From the NCBI GenBank assembly GCA_029721515.1, contig CM056562.1:18235335-18299334 (forward strand): DNA of 64,000 bases. The letters are read 5' to 3'. Made by a program: the position numbers and the translations under genes. This document shows, one piece after another, positions 29,501 to 43,600 of this stretch (its first letter is position 1; every line of letters starts with the position of its first letter). The notes beneath the pieces were generated by a model. That model made no database searches, was not told where the DNA came from, and saw only the letters and a list, made by a program, of their open reading frames with translations. The DNA is from Synanceia verrucosa. Lineage: Eukaryota > Chordata > Actinopteri > Perciformes > Synanceiidae.

Positions 29501-32500
29501 GACAGTTGGCTGAGAATAAAGCTCCTGTCACTTTCACCACCACAGCGCATACATTTTATGACCTGAAAAGTCTTTTAGTGTAGTGTTACATCAATGAAGA
29601 ATAGTTTTATTTTGTTGTTTGAAGTTATTTTTCAACTGTGTAACACTCAATCCTATTTTAATTGAATCTTCTTTTTGTATTTTAGGTGTAAAAAGTGGGG
29701 AACAAACTGCAGCACTTCTTCATCAGACTATCATTCTACATGATAAGAGTGCTGTGGATATTCTATAGAGCTACTAAAAACTAATCTTAGTTTGCTAAAT
29801 GAAATGTATTTCCAATTCAGTATATCTGTAACAACATTATTATCATAGCACAGTGTCAGCCTAATCAGTATGAAAAATATGCCATCCATTTCTCACAGAT
29901 TCTTCACACACTGAGGGCTTCTGCGGTGGGAACCCATGATGAAACGGCAAAAGCTACATTCAGTGTCCTGACCAGAGAACAGTGACCAGCTTTGTTCCAG
30001 CTTTGCTCCCATGAGACCCAGTTTGGCTGATGGTAATGGGCTCATGTCCATATGGGGAGATCCAGGCCATCATCCAACATACAGGGACCCTCCATTAAGA
30101 GGACACTTTCCCAGCTACAGAGACAAATCTCATTAAAAAAAGTTCAATGAAGTTGCTTTTGACTTGAATGCCGTGATTACGGAGATAAGTATTTGAATAG
30201 ACCACAAAAAATAACGCAACATCTGAGTTTTGAAACCCTCTATTATCACCTCCACTGTGTTGAAATGGAGCCAAAGTCATGTCTCAAAACCAGGACAAAA
30301 TGGAACCAAAATTTTGGGCTCCTGAACAGAATTTAATTCTATTTCCATTTCCTACAAAAGAACAGACTTGCTCTGAGATCACCCTGTTTCCAGTCCTGTC
30401 CCAAAAGGACCACAGTGTCAGCACAAGTGGTGCGAACGCACACACATGCGTTATTAAGCTTGTCAATCAGCTGCCAGTTCACCTCAGTCCTCAGAACCAG
30501 TCAAGGGAGCCAATCCGAGCAGGCAAGCAGGCAGTCAGCCGGGCCAGACGAAGGAACAGCTGGCCGCCACTTCCAGCTCGCTGAGGATACCTGGCTTGGC
30601 GTCAGGGACAGACGCATTGCTGCCAACTGCTGCATGTGGCAAGACGGATGGACAGGCTGTACCCAGAGAGTGAGGTGAAGGAAGGCATAGAGCATGCTCC
30701 TAATGCTGCTCCATGAGGTCAGCCTGGTCACACCTTTGACTGGGTGTCCTTAAAAAGCCTCACAATCACCTCTCCATCACTCTGGAGCTGAAAGGATGAC
30801 AGTAGGACGGTTTAATGGTGCTAATAAGGCCTCCGGGAGACAGGTGACATCATCCAGTAGGTCAACCAGCAACCTGGTCACCCCAGGAAGGAGTGGAAGA
30901 GGGGCAGAATTACTCATCTGACATTACAATCTGAATTTAACTGTCACATATTCAGGGAGACGTAGGCTAACTGAGTATAATAATATTCAACGCACTGATT
31001 GATGTAGTGTGTATGTGTGTGTGTGAGCAAGTGTGCATGCATACATCTGTGGATGATTGACTGAAAGGAGAGGGTTTTTAAGCCATCCTCTCTGTATGAT
31101 TTCAGTCCCTCTGTGATTTCCTCATCAGCAGCCAATGTCAGTGTCACCATCAGGTAGAAAATCACTGGGATGGACGGAGGTGAAGGCAATCAATAGTTGA
31201 CTTCAGGAGGGGGGCAGGCAGGAAAGGACAGCCATTATGGAGCTCATCATCAGGCTGCACACATTCAGCCCTCGGGGACACTGTATATGATGTGGAACTC
31301 ATCAACATGGACTCAGTGCATTCAGTCCATCCGTCAAAGTGCACTGTATCAGGTATTATATGATGCTATATAACATATCCCTTTAAGACGTTTACTGTCG
31401 CGACTGAGGTTAACACAAATGCTGAAAGGTGAAAACCGTTGGTAAGCTTTCTGCAGAGTAAAACCAGACAAGGATCTCCTAATTACCAACATGTCTTGCT
31501 TCTGCCTTTTTCCTGCTACAGAGTGATGGCAGCGCCCGTGATGGCAGCTATTAGGACTCTGCAGAGGACAAAACAGTAAAGAGAGCTTGATTTAGGTACT
31601 CACAGTTTTTCCAGGGCAGCCAAGCCAAAGAAGGAGCCATTCCTCAGCAGGGAGATCTTGTTGTTACTCAGGTTTCTGTGAAAGATATGAGGGAGAGAAG
31701 ATGAGAGTGACTGAAGGGAGGCACATTTGCAAATATCACAAAAATAGAGCTTCAGGAAGAATAACAAATGTACAGGTATTCAAATGGCTGATAAATTGCT
31801 CATCCTCTGCCTGTCAATACGTTGGCATAAGATAAGGATTTATGTGTGATGAGATTGAGGCTGTGAATCACTCTTCTCGGCCATATCTCTGTCTTGTTTA
31901 TGGCCATTTGTGGTTAAGATGGGTAATGATCCAACCCACTCCCATCCTCCCATCCTCTATGTCAAAATATCAGCCTAATAGAAAAGCTGAAAGAAATGCA
32001 GGTTCAGCACAATTCAATCATCCATCGCTCACATTACAAACAGCAAACAAATCAATGAAATGCACCACAGGGATCTTTAAGGGATGAATAAATATTCAAA
32101 TGCGAGGCAGCGCATCCATTTTGATTATTTCAGTGACAGCCGTCAATGTGATTTCTGTTTTTCACTTTTTAAGACAAATTATGGCTTTGCTGAACGGTAA
32201 AAACTATATGTTCTTCAAGTGATGCATTTGTCAGGCGAAAACAGAAAAGTGCTTGAAGACAGGACTTCCTGTTTAGTGTGTTATTGGCTGGCAAAAACAT
32301 AAACACACAGTCTTGTCCCATTATTTAACACACTGGGCCTTGGGACCTAAAACACACCAGAGTGAAAACGCCCACCAATATAACTATTCTTGTGCAGTGT
32401 GGATTGTATTTATTCCCTCACCTCTACCACCTAACTCCTCAGAACTCTGTGGTTAACTTTACCCTTTAACCTAACCCACAAAACCTGAATCGTGTGGGAA

Positions 32501-32528
32501 AGAGAGACAAAATGTTAGCTCAACACTG

Positions 32529-32584
<56 letters not shown>

Positions 32585-34570
32585 TACAGACTGATGTTAT
32601 GATCCCACAGTGACTTGTTAGACCACATAAGGCCTGCTGTGATGCCTGCTGCTTCAGTGCAAGAGACAATTCATACGCTGGACCAAGTTTCCTCATCTAC
32701 CCTGCTAATAACTTCCAGTATGTTTGTCCGAGCACAGTGATACAACAGGACATTACAGGAAGTGAAGGGCACCACATGAGGATTGTTTTGTGTTGTTATA
32801 GATAAGGACTGCAAGGTTTGTGTAAAAGAACACCATTCAAATAATTCAAAAGTAAAACACATGACAACACAATAACAAAGAATACAAAATGAAATAGAAA
32901 AAAAAGAGTGTGATTGGATTTCTGAAATACTTCCAAGTTTCCACACACCAGTCAGGGATGATTCTTACATTGCCTGCTCTTTGTCCATCAAATCTGACCG
33001 AATCACATACATTTCGGGGAGATGAAAGCCTTAATAATACCTTCCTGACATTAAAGGTTCATTACTCAATAAGACCCGCAACAATTAATTGATTTGACTA
33101 GTTGCTGTTAACTATTCTAACTAATCAGGCAATTATTTTTGATAATGGATTTATAGGTTTGAGTAATTTTTGAAGCAAAAAAGGTAAAAAAAAATAAAAA
33201 ATAAAAAATATTTAATTGGAGTTGTGGACAAATCAAGACATTCAAAGACGTCGTCTTGGGCTTTGGGAAACACTGAAACGTTTTATAGACCAAACAGCTA
33301 ATCAATAAATCAGTAAATTTAATCTAGAGATTAATCAACAATTAAAATAATCGTTAGCTGCAGCATTATTATCAATATTTTATTCAGTTGAGCAGCTGAT
33401 AATGAGAAATGTGAAAGAAGTATTAGTCATGACAAACCTAGAGAGAATTATCTAATTCTGTATTTCCCTCTAGTTTATGGAGCATTTACGATTCGTCCTA
33501 TCAGAACACGTTGTTTAGCAACTGAAGAGTTGGTGGAGACCAAAACAGAGCTAAAAGAGAGGCAATATTGAACTTGCATTTATTCCATCCATCCATCCAT
33601 TATCTACCGCTTATCCTCATATGGCCGCGGGGGGGCTGGAACCTATCCCAGCTGTCTTAGGGCGGAAGGCAGTGTACACCCTGGACAAGTCTCCAGTTCA
33701 TCACAGGACACATAGAGACAGACAACCACTCACATTCACATTCACACAATTTCAATTTAAATTAACCAATTAACCTAATCCCCTAATTTTGGATGGTGCA
33801 TCATGATGGTGCATCATGGTTCTCTCCGGAGTACCCAGAGAGAACCCACGCAGACACAGGGAGAACCCAGCACCTTCTTGCTGTGAGGCGACAGTGCTCA
33901 CAGCACCGTGCCGCCCTCCTTGCATTTATTATTTAAGATAAACATGTTGCTAGCATGTTTAACTATAATATGTCAGTAAGCTGGTTGCACTGCCCCCAAG
34001 TGGACAACAACATCAACTAATGTTGGTCTGACTATGTTTTATGAAATTTACTGAATTGAAAACATGGATTTTTTTTTATTTCCATTTCCCTGACAGCAGA
34101 TAGAAACAGCAGTATTAGCAGTAGTAGTAACAGTCATAGTAGCAGTGCTAGTGGTAATACTATACAGTATATTTTGAAAGTGCTCAAAAAATCAAGGAGA
34201 ACCATTGACTATTGTTTTTTTCTGTGGGTGTTGAAAAGGTTAAGTTCACCCTACATCTTCCTTTCCCTCTTCTCTCTCGCTCACAGAATTTCAAACAACA
34301 CTGTAAGCTATAGTAACAACAAGGGCGAGCGACTAATGATTTATATCGCGCTTATTCTACAGCCCAGATTCACATCAGTTTAAATAGACCTTGGACAACA
34401 TTTCTAGATTTCATATCTGCAGAAATATCGATTGCTCCAGCCAGCTCTTTAATCATCTGCTACTGGGCTGCTCTGCCTCTGTGACACTGTGGATTAGTGA
34501 GTGTCCATGTGGTCTGCTGGCATGAGCCCTTCTTTGCATGTGTGATGCTACGTATCTCCTGTAAGCATAT

Positions 34571-34605
<35 letters not shown>

Positions 34606-37600
34606 CAGATGCAGTTGCCCTCACCCACCACCTTCCCATCTTCTTTTAACAAGATCCTGGCTGTGATTGGTCAGGTGTAGGCAGAGAGGGGTAATTGGGA
34701 TGTGTCACAGAAGCCTCGTTATGGCTGCAGGGAACGTACGCTGAATTTTAACCCCAGGATTAAGGCGAGGGATCCCACAATGCATTGTGCTGAATGGGCA
34801 AATTGCTGGCCAAACTGCTAGATGAGCAGAGCGGAAATGTGTCCAGTGAAAATGTCACGGTGAAGACTCACGCACTGCACAAACAGACATTCACAAAAAT
34901 AACTAAACCTTTTTGGTCAATTTGGTCAAAATAATGCATGGAAATGTTGGACAATGTTTTCTGGGCAAACAGAGAACTTGCTTATGCATATTCCTCTGAG
35001 GAAAGTACCTATCTCTCTCCAGAGAGATAACAGTTGTCTTACCACAAGAACTATGAACAGGACAAGAACAGGACTGAAAATAGGAAGTCCCTGTCAGCGA
35101 AAGGCCAGGATGGACACAAACCTGTGTCAGCAAATTCATGTCAACATCCAAGATGGTATTTAGATTTGTGTCTGGTCCAAAAGTAAACTTCTGGGAATAT
35201 CATGTCTTAATAACTTCAAAATTAAACATACATGAGGAATCAAAAAGATGAGCAAGTGGAGACTAGATAAAGTATACCATACACAAACGGTGGAAGATAC
35301 ATACAAGAGCATTAGAAGAAATAATTGACTGAAACTCATTCATTTTGAAACTTCTGTGCTCACTTTATGTGTTTGTTTTGCTATGAAAATAAATGGATCT
35401 TCACAGTTTGTACTGAAAATTAAATACAGATACATAACCTACGTAATCGTGAGGCAGCACAATCAGGATGGCCTTTAAGGAAGTCAGTCGACATGCTGTA
35501 GTATAAAGAGCAACAAAATCCACATGATGAAGGGGTTGGGGAGGATGGATGGATCTCACACCCTGGAGAACACAGGAGACAGTTTATCTCCTGTGTGAAA
35601 CATGCAATGTAACTTACATAACTACTTTTCTAACATTACCTCCTTATTTAACTCAATGTAAGTTACATTACAAACACTTATTTGAACCCAACATGGACAT
35701 TTAGGATGGCAAAAAAAAGAATAACTTTATAAATAATATAAATGAATAACTGGATGCAATGATACTAAAGCTCCTGATCCCACAGACATGAAGTAAGGAG
35801 AAGCAATAACTAAATATAGAGTTAAAATGTTATCACCTTGGGATGGCATCAAAGTGTAGAAAAGAAAAATTAATTTGGGGAAAAACAACACAGTGCTTAG
35901 ATTTACCCTTACTGTTTGTAATTTGGACTGTTAAAGCTATAGTCAATGATGTTGGAGAGCTGGCAAGAGAGCTAGCAAGATTTGAAAATGGCACCTCCTA
36001 AAAGCTCCTCCCCCTGCTGTCAGTGCTCCGTCCAAAGCCACGCCCCCTCTCCTGCTAACTCTGTATTTCTGCAGAGGAGTTTGCTGAATATTTCCAGAAA
36101 CAGTGAAACATGATGCCAGGCAGAGGGGAGCACGAGCAGGACGAGGCACAAAGGCATCTGATTGGTTCGTTCCATTCGGACCGAATAGCAGGGATTGGTC
36201 AGAGTTTTTACAGTCCTGTAGCTGCTACAGATGTCTGATTCGTTTCCTGTCTTTTTCCTGAACACATAATGTATTGACTGTTCTCAGGGTGGAAGGATCA
36301 TTTCAACCCACTATAACAAAAAGTGCTTCTGAACAGGATTACCAACTATAACTTTAACTAACCCCAAACCCCAAAATAGTGTGATGCTATCACCACCTTC
36401 ACAATGTAGCCAAAGCTCCTTGTCTTTGTAAATAATGTGAAATCAGGCAGGCAAGCAAACAGAAATCATGTGGGTGCTTGTAAAATTCTCCTTTCCACCA
36501 ATCAATCAAAATACCTAAGCTGTGTGAGAATGGACCACAAGATTTACAAGCAGCCATTTAGGGAGGCAAAAGCGAATTCATATGGATTTTTATTGTTGTG
36601 GATCCAGACATCAATATCCTGCTTGGGTTCTGTCAGATTGGGTTCATTTTGACACAAAGCTTTCTGGGGGCAGGAGATATATGCCAGCATGGAGTCAACT
36701 GGACATGGAGAGAAACTACTTGGAAGACTGAATGGGTCAATTCCACAATATTAAACACACAGATTTATTGAAAAATAGCCAAAGGGCTCATAATAGTTTC
36801 AGTATCAGAGGCCCAGTGGAGTTAATTCTTTTGTTTCCAGGGTCTTCCTCCAAGACAGTATCCCCTCTAGCTCTGAAAAACTGCAGCGGCTCTTCTATGG
36901 GATGAAGTATAGTCACTGAGATCATGAGATACCAGTGCTGTCACTGTGTTTTGTCCCAGGTCTCCCTCCTGTTCCCTGCTCCACCTCCCTCTGTGGTTGG
37001 ACATCCCACTCAGGGACAGGCAGTCTCTGTTTGTGCAAACTCAAGCGTGTCCTCTGCTGTGCTGTGCTGCGCGAATGTGTGTGTTTGCGTATGTGCGTCT
37101 GCTCACCGACCTCTGCATGCCTATCTCAGGCTTCTGCACAACGTCCAGGAAATCACAGGGAAAACAGAATTGAGCATTATGTAAACAGCCCATGACAAAC
37201 TTCTGGAGCGCCCGTCCAGCTCTCTATTTACATTATCAATTATGTTCTCTGCGGATAAGCTGCTTTCAGTGAGGGAAGAGTGCACGGAGTCAGTATTGTC
37301 TCAGCACCAAATGGTTTGTGTATTTGCGTACGGTGCGTCAGTGCCAGACATGTGCACACACAACACCACGGGTTTGCACTTTCACATCTCTCCCATATGG
37401 CATAGATCATGTTTGAGTGAATTTAGCTTTTTGTGAGCTCAAAATTATAAGGTTGCAGAGTTTATATCACCGAATAGTTCATAGTTCATCCCCCCATTCT
37501 TCCTCAAATAAACTCAAGACAAATGTAAAGACTTTTTCTCACTCAATATAATTTGACTGAAACCCATTTTGATGATTGATTATCATGTCATGTAAAAAAA

Positions 37601-40600
37601 AAAAAAAAAGCATTTGCCAGTTCCAGCCTCTTCAAATTTGAAGATTTGCTTAAATTATTGCTCATATTTGATAATAAACTTTAAAAAAAAAATATTGGCT
37701 GTTGGTCAGACAAAACAAGCAATTTGACAGCTCTGAGGAATTGCCGGGTGTTTTTCATTATTGTCTGACATTTCAGAGGTAAAGCAACCAACAGATGAAC
37801 TGACAGTGAAAACAATCTATAGTCCTAAATCTCATAATTCCAAGTCACATTCGAGGCTCTGAGGCTACAGTGGAGGTGATTAAACACAGCTAGTGAGATC
37901 CATATCAACTTTTCCCTAAAACAGGAGCTCTGGCTTTCACTCCACGCCACAGCTGGGATATTTCTGTGAGGTCCAACTGAAAAGTCACCACTCCAGAACC
38001 CAGCCTGGTTGCCATGCACCAAAGACATTCAGCTATATTATTACAGGAGAACTGAATCAAAAATAGCTTCAACAGACGCCCTCAAACACACCAGACCAAC
38101 CATGAGGACCAAGTGGATTAAAGATCACAACGTGAACTATTACAAACATTTGGATCCGTTGGCCTCAAGGTTTCTAGCAACTTGTCTTCAAAACAACCAA
38201 ACCCTCTGTTATTTGAGAAGATCAAGTTTCTAGACACAGCTAACCAAAATAACATCTTTCATATCTACTGACACTGACCTTGGACAGGAAACAGGACATA
38301 TTAACAAGAGACACCAGGGAAGCACATTCATTTGCTTCACAATAATGTTCAGTTTCAGGATGCTACTCTGTGTTTCTATGGCTATACATGAACACGCAGT
38401 ATTACTTAGAGCACTAGAGGCTCTACCAACCTTTAGCTGCAGTTCTACATTGTTCCACTGCTGAATTTCCTCATGGCAGAAACCACAAGAAGCAGCCACT
38501 TCCTTTTCTTGACAGGAAGCAAGTGGGCAGATGGGAAATGTAGTCCTGAATTTGGGTTTGGTTCACTTTCAGTACTTTTAATAAATATTAAATGTCTCAT
38601 TTTGCAAAATATGTGTCAAAATGTGATTTCAGATATCATGAGTTTAGTTTATACAAATGTTAGCAAACATGTTGAAAGATAAATCTGAATTAAATTTGAT
38701 AGGGGACTGAGCCTATTTTGGCCGCTTTTTAATACTTTTGATTTTGTCTCTATATGCCACATAAAATGTTTAACATGTCCATGCTTGGTATCTTTTTTTC
38801 TGCACAACTTCATCTATACAAAAAGATAGTTATTATTTCACTATTAACATATTAGGCCAAAAGATAATCAAATTTGAATTGAATAAAAAAATTCTATTTA
38901 TTACAATAAAAACCACAAACATGCTCAATCAACTGTTTTGGAACTTGAAAAAATAAATATGAATATGTAAATGTAAAATTGAAATAAAGTAATACTATAT
39001 ATAAATATTTGCAATAAAAAATCTGATCACACCAGCATGATCATAGGCCCAGCAGGGTAGACCATGAAGCATTAGTGGATTATGCTAAAAACAGATGTAA
39101 GACGGACATCCAAATGACACCTGAAGATAGCCAGTTACTAAAATTTCCTCTCAGCAAAACCTCAAAATGTCTCAGTTGGAGGGTAATTTTTTTGACACAA
39201 CGCCAATTTCGGTATGTTTGTTTCCATACCAGTTCCAGAAAGACACTTTTTTTGATACCTCAATAAATTATTTTTGTGTAATTTGGGCTTTAATCATGGT
39301 CATCTTAAATATTAATTTATTATTATTATTATTATTATTATTTTAAGATTTCAACTTTTTTGTGTCATTTGGGCTTTATCATGACATACTAGACAATGGT
39401 CTGATGATGATCAACAGGCTGCTACCAGTTCCTCTTTAGGACCCTGGGGAATGAGGGTTTGTTCAATGGTGTGTTCACTGAAAGTCAGAACTTGGAGCTT
39501 GAATCAATGTAACCTCAAAGTTTAGTGCTCCCAGCTCTTCCAGTCTTACCGACGTGCAACAAAACATGTTGCTACTGTTTACATCAGTAGCAGATAGCAT
39601 GAATTCTATTTATGTCACCGTGGTGAGATTAATCTGACTTTCTGAATTGAAGACCCTATTTCACGAGGAGTTCAGATTTAAATTCTGTCTTGGAGCTTAG
39701 AAGTTCTGACATACGAGTACAACTGAAACGCACCATGAGTTGAAACCCAAACGCCAGACTCCCAGTGCTGCTGCAATGACATTAAAACTCTGTTTTACCG
39801 GAACTGTTTGTCTCCTTATGCTGGGAAAGTTGGGGCCAAGGTCAGTGTCTCTGTGAAGGGGACATGTCCCCTGTCCCCGGTGACATCTGAGTGCATGGTT
39901 CACAGACACTTGGGTAATGGAATTTGGCAACCAAAAATTATTCATTTTTTGATACCCAAGCTTTTTTTGGAGCTTTTCGGTCAGTGCTACAAAAGTATCA
40001 AAGTTCGGCCCCAGCCTGGATGAGCCTGGTTGGTTTTAATAAAAAATACAGCTCTATGTAACTACTTGGCTCTAGTCACGTGCACTCTGAAAGTGTTCAT
40101 CTCAGCTCCATGTGATATAATCCACATAAAATCAATGACTTGCGACTGAGTCAAGCAACACGTGGGTGGAGTGAAGTGGCATTGCGAGTGGCAAATACAC
40201 AAGCTGCCAAAACTGCTGCATATACACCCCACTCCCACCACTGGTTCAGCACAGCACGCATACACTCACAGTTCAGCAACACAGCGCTGATAGAGGCCTG
40301 CCAAGGCTCCTGTGAGATGGCAGGAGAGCGAATACGCTTCCCACTGTGATCACACCCTGCAACAGAAGCAACCCGCATCGGGCATTAATCACTTTGTTTT
40401 ATAATGAGTCACAAAACTGTGAGTTATCGTCCTCTGCTCACAAATTTATGACCCTTTAAGTGACTTTAGTATTTACTCAGCGGTGCAGGGATAGGAGAGC
40501 GGAGAGGTATCCTTGGCAGACACTGTATTTATCTTTACTTAATATTTTTTAGATGGTGAGTCTGGGTTTCGGCACATTCTTGGATTTTCAAGGCTGGAGC

Positions 40601-43600
40601 ACAATTACAGGATCCTCTCCCTCCCACCCAGCGGTCATGAACTCTCGATCAGTGAGTCATTATTGCCTAAAGTGAAACTGATCAGCTGTTCTTTGCAGCA
40701 CGACACATGACCAGTAGTTACAGAGCTTTTCAGTCAGCCGATCTGAAGGCCGGCGGACTCTCACAATCTCTGAGCGATGTGTCGATACACATCTACAGAA
40801 GCCTGGCAGAAACCTTGACAACATACTAACCCGTTACTGATAAAGAGATTAATCAATAGCTGCTTATTAAGGGGAATGGCAGCGTCTAACATGTATCAGT
40901 GTTATGGATCAGCCCTGACCTCACGGTTCCTGCACACGGATCACTCAAGGGCAAATGTTCCTGGCTTGAGCTATCGAAGAGTGGAAAGTGCTGGGGTTCT
41001 AAAAGTATTACACCCTTTGGGACTCAAGACGACTGACATTGGAGAGTGCCTCATCTAAAGATGAATATTTTCCTTTCTTTAAATCTTCCATATCACTGGA
41101 GATAAGAAGCCAACAGAGGGGCTGGCAGAGAAAGAGAGATTGGCATGACTCGTTGCAGCGTGAGATTTTAGATACTACATATTCTATCGGGGTCACGTCT
41201 CTTCAGATTAACCGCCAGTTCTCTATGTACATGTGTGACATACCATTTAGGGCGTTTTACGCTCCGAGTGTGTGTGTGTGCGCTCGCACGGTATGTCAGT
41301 ATGAAGTAATGCACGGGAGAATATGGATGGGCTATGTGTGCATGTCAATGAAATATTCATGCAGAAGTACTCAGAACTCTGAAGAGGGTAGAGCACAAAC
41401 AGCACCTCGGCAGACGAGAAAAAAGCCCCAAAGGAATAACAGAGAGGGGAAATAAGAGAGAGGGAGTGAATAAAAGAGGAGGGGAGGATACACAGAATTA
41501 TATTTATAGCGATACAAGAAAAAATAAGACGAGAGAGAAAACAGAAAGCCATTTTAGGAGAAGAAACAAGAAGATGAAAAGTGTCGGGACCCGCCACGTC
41601 TGTTCATGAGGATGCACACAGATCAACAGTAGCCTGAATCCTTTGATCATGCTACTGATCACAAGCTGTCCACCAGCAGCACCACATATGAAACCGCCAG
41701 TTGTTTTACCGCCATGCTTCCTGTGGCGTCTCCTGTGACTCTCTCACTCTACCCTGGCATGATGACTGACATGCTCTTGTCGTGGTTTGGAGGCAGCCAT
41801 GGCCCCGTTCTGATCACTTCCCTCTAGACACCACAAACAGCCCCTCCTGTCTGCCTCTGGAAGGATGACGGTGATGGCGAGGGCCCACAGCGCGAGCTAC
41901 TTTATGCCAAACACCTCCAGATTTGGGTCCTGCCCAGACCAAATGCCCTCGTTTTCTCTCCTTCAAAAAGAAGACAAGCAGGCTTTGGAGCAGCTTAGCT
42001 GGTTCTATCTGAGAACCAGAGGAGGATCGTTTCCCGTAGCTGGAAGCGCAGCAGATGAGAAATACTGCATCTCTGCTGCAACAGGTGAACTAAAAAGATA
42101 TGAATGAAAATAACAAGTGAAAAATAATATATTTTCTGACAACAATCTGTAGAAAATAACTATTTTTAGGCCGTTTAGGCCTAGTTCATTTGTTAGCGAA
42201 AGCTAACATTAAAATCTAACACAATTTAAGTGAAAGTTCCCTGTGACAAAATGTCATTTTCAACACCAAAAGCTGTAACAAAAATGTAAATGACAGATGA
42301 ATGTGCAAAAAACTGTTTGAAAAAATATTTTGATGCTAAAAAATTCATTAACTTGCATGGATCTGCAGAATCACACGTTGTTGCTGCAGTTCTTTGGCCT
42401 GTTCCCAGTACTTGGATACAAATTAAAAGTTTAGACATGAGCACAATCCCACTCCAAACTATGGAAGAAGCAGCATGTGGTCACATCTTAATTTATTGTC
42501 TCTCTAACATTCCTTTTAGTCAACTAAATTAACCGTTCGCTAAAGGAATATTGTGGCAATAATATCATCTTTGCTGCTCATCTCAACACTAAAATAACGT
42601 TAATTAATTAATAGAATTGGGTAAACAAATTAATTCAAGTCCCATAAACTGGTCTAGCTACACTCAGCAGGTAATGAAAAGTAGTCAGAGTAATATGCAA
42701 ATGATGCAACCAGGTCTGGTTGCAACACTACAGCTCAGCAAGGGGGGAGCAGCAGCAGTTGTAGTCAAAGTTTGTGAGAACTTAAGTTTTAGTTTTCAGT
42801 TATGTAAGAGCACAATGTGAAGCAGTTTCCAGCAGTGAAGACATCCAGAGACTCAGGAACGATCAGCTGCAAACACCCTGTTAGTGGCAGTCACATCATC
42901 TCAATCAGCCTCCGTCTCCACTATCAAGTTACGTTTTAACCCAACACTTCCCATGCCTGTGTTCCCAGCATCCTCTCTGTCACGCCCTCTACTCCTCTAA
43001 TGGCTCTTTCCCTGCCTCGCCATGTCTATCTCCCATCTTCACTCTTGTCCCTTCCTCAATCTGTCTGTCCTCACGCCAGAACAAGTGGATCATCCTCCTG
43101 CCTGAGACAGGTGTCGCATACAATCTGAAGCTGCCGCTCTCTGCAGCGAAGGAGGCAGCGCTGAAGCCTTTACACCAGAGAGGTCCTGAGGTCAACAGAG
43201 CTGACAGAGCTCCAAGCTCCCCGACACACCGCCTCCCCCGCCTCCACGAGCAACAAGGATAACAGTTGGAGTTACAGACACTCTCGCAAACAGTTCATTT
43301 TCAGCTTTCTTATTTATGCTAATATGCTTGTTAAGTTGTTTTTCTTGGCATTTGCAAGGCGCTGCATTATTGCAGGATTCATTCCTCATAAACATTTTAT
43401 AACTGCAATAATAAAAGGCAAAAAGAAAAGCAACAAAGCCCAATCTGTGCCTTTAATTAGAGGTGGCATTTGCATCTGGGTTAGTGTACTTGAACGTGAC
43501 ACGGTGGTGTGCTTCAGTTGTCAATGAGGAAAAATGAGCCTTAAAAAGGCTCGCAGTCTAACGGAGGTGGTGAGATCAGGGGGGAATCAAGGGAGCATGC

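Larger units (their letters stand above)
19573..31603 (-). other. adgra2 intron 2 (about 12 kb)
   Basis: Non-coding. Holds compound microsatellites at 19588-19789, a SINE fragment (20091-20180), a decayed Tc1 element (21963-23144), repeat fragments near 26075-26470, a possible MITE (28309-28788) and a DR1 motif (29034-29046). The 114-codon frame at 27451-27795 has no recognisable domain. Confidence 0.8.

Noticed and set aside
39190..40015. Two related-looking stretches with TTTTTGATACC and TTTCGG words
   Set aside because: Could be halves of an interrupted element, but no inverted repeat or duplication could be fixed by eye.
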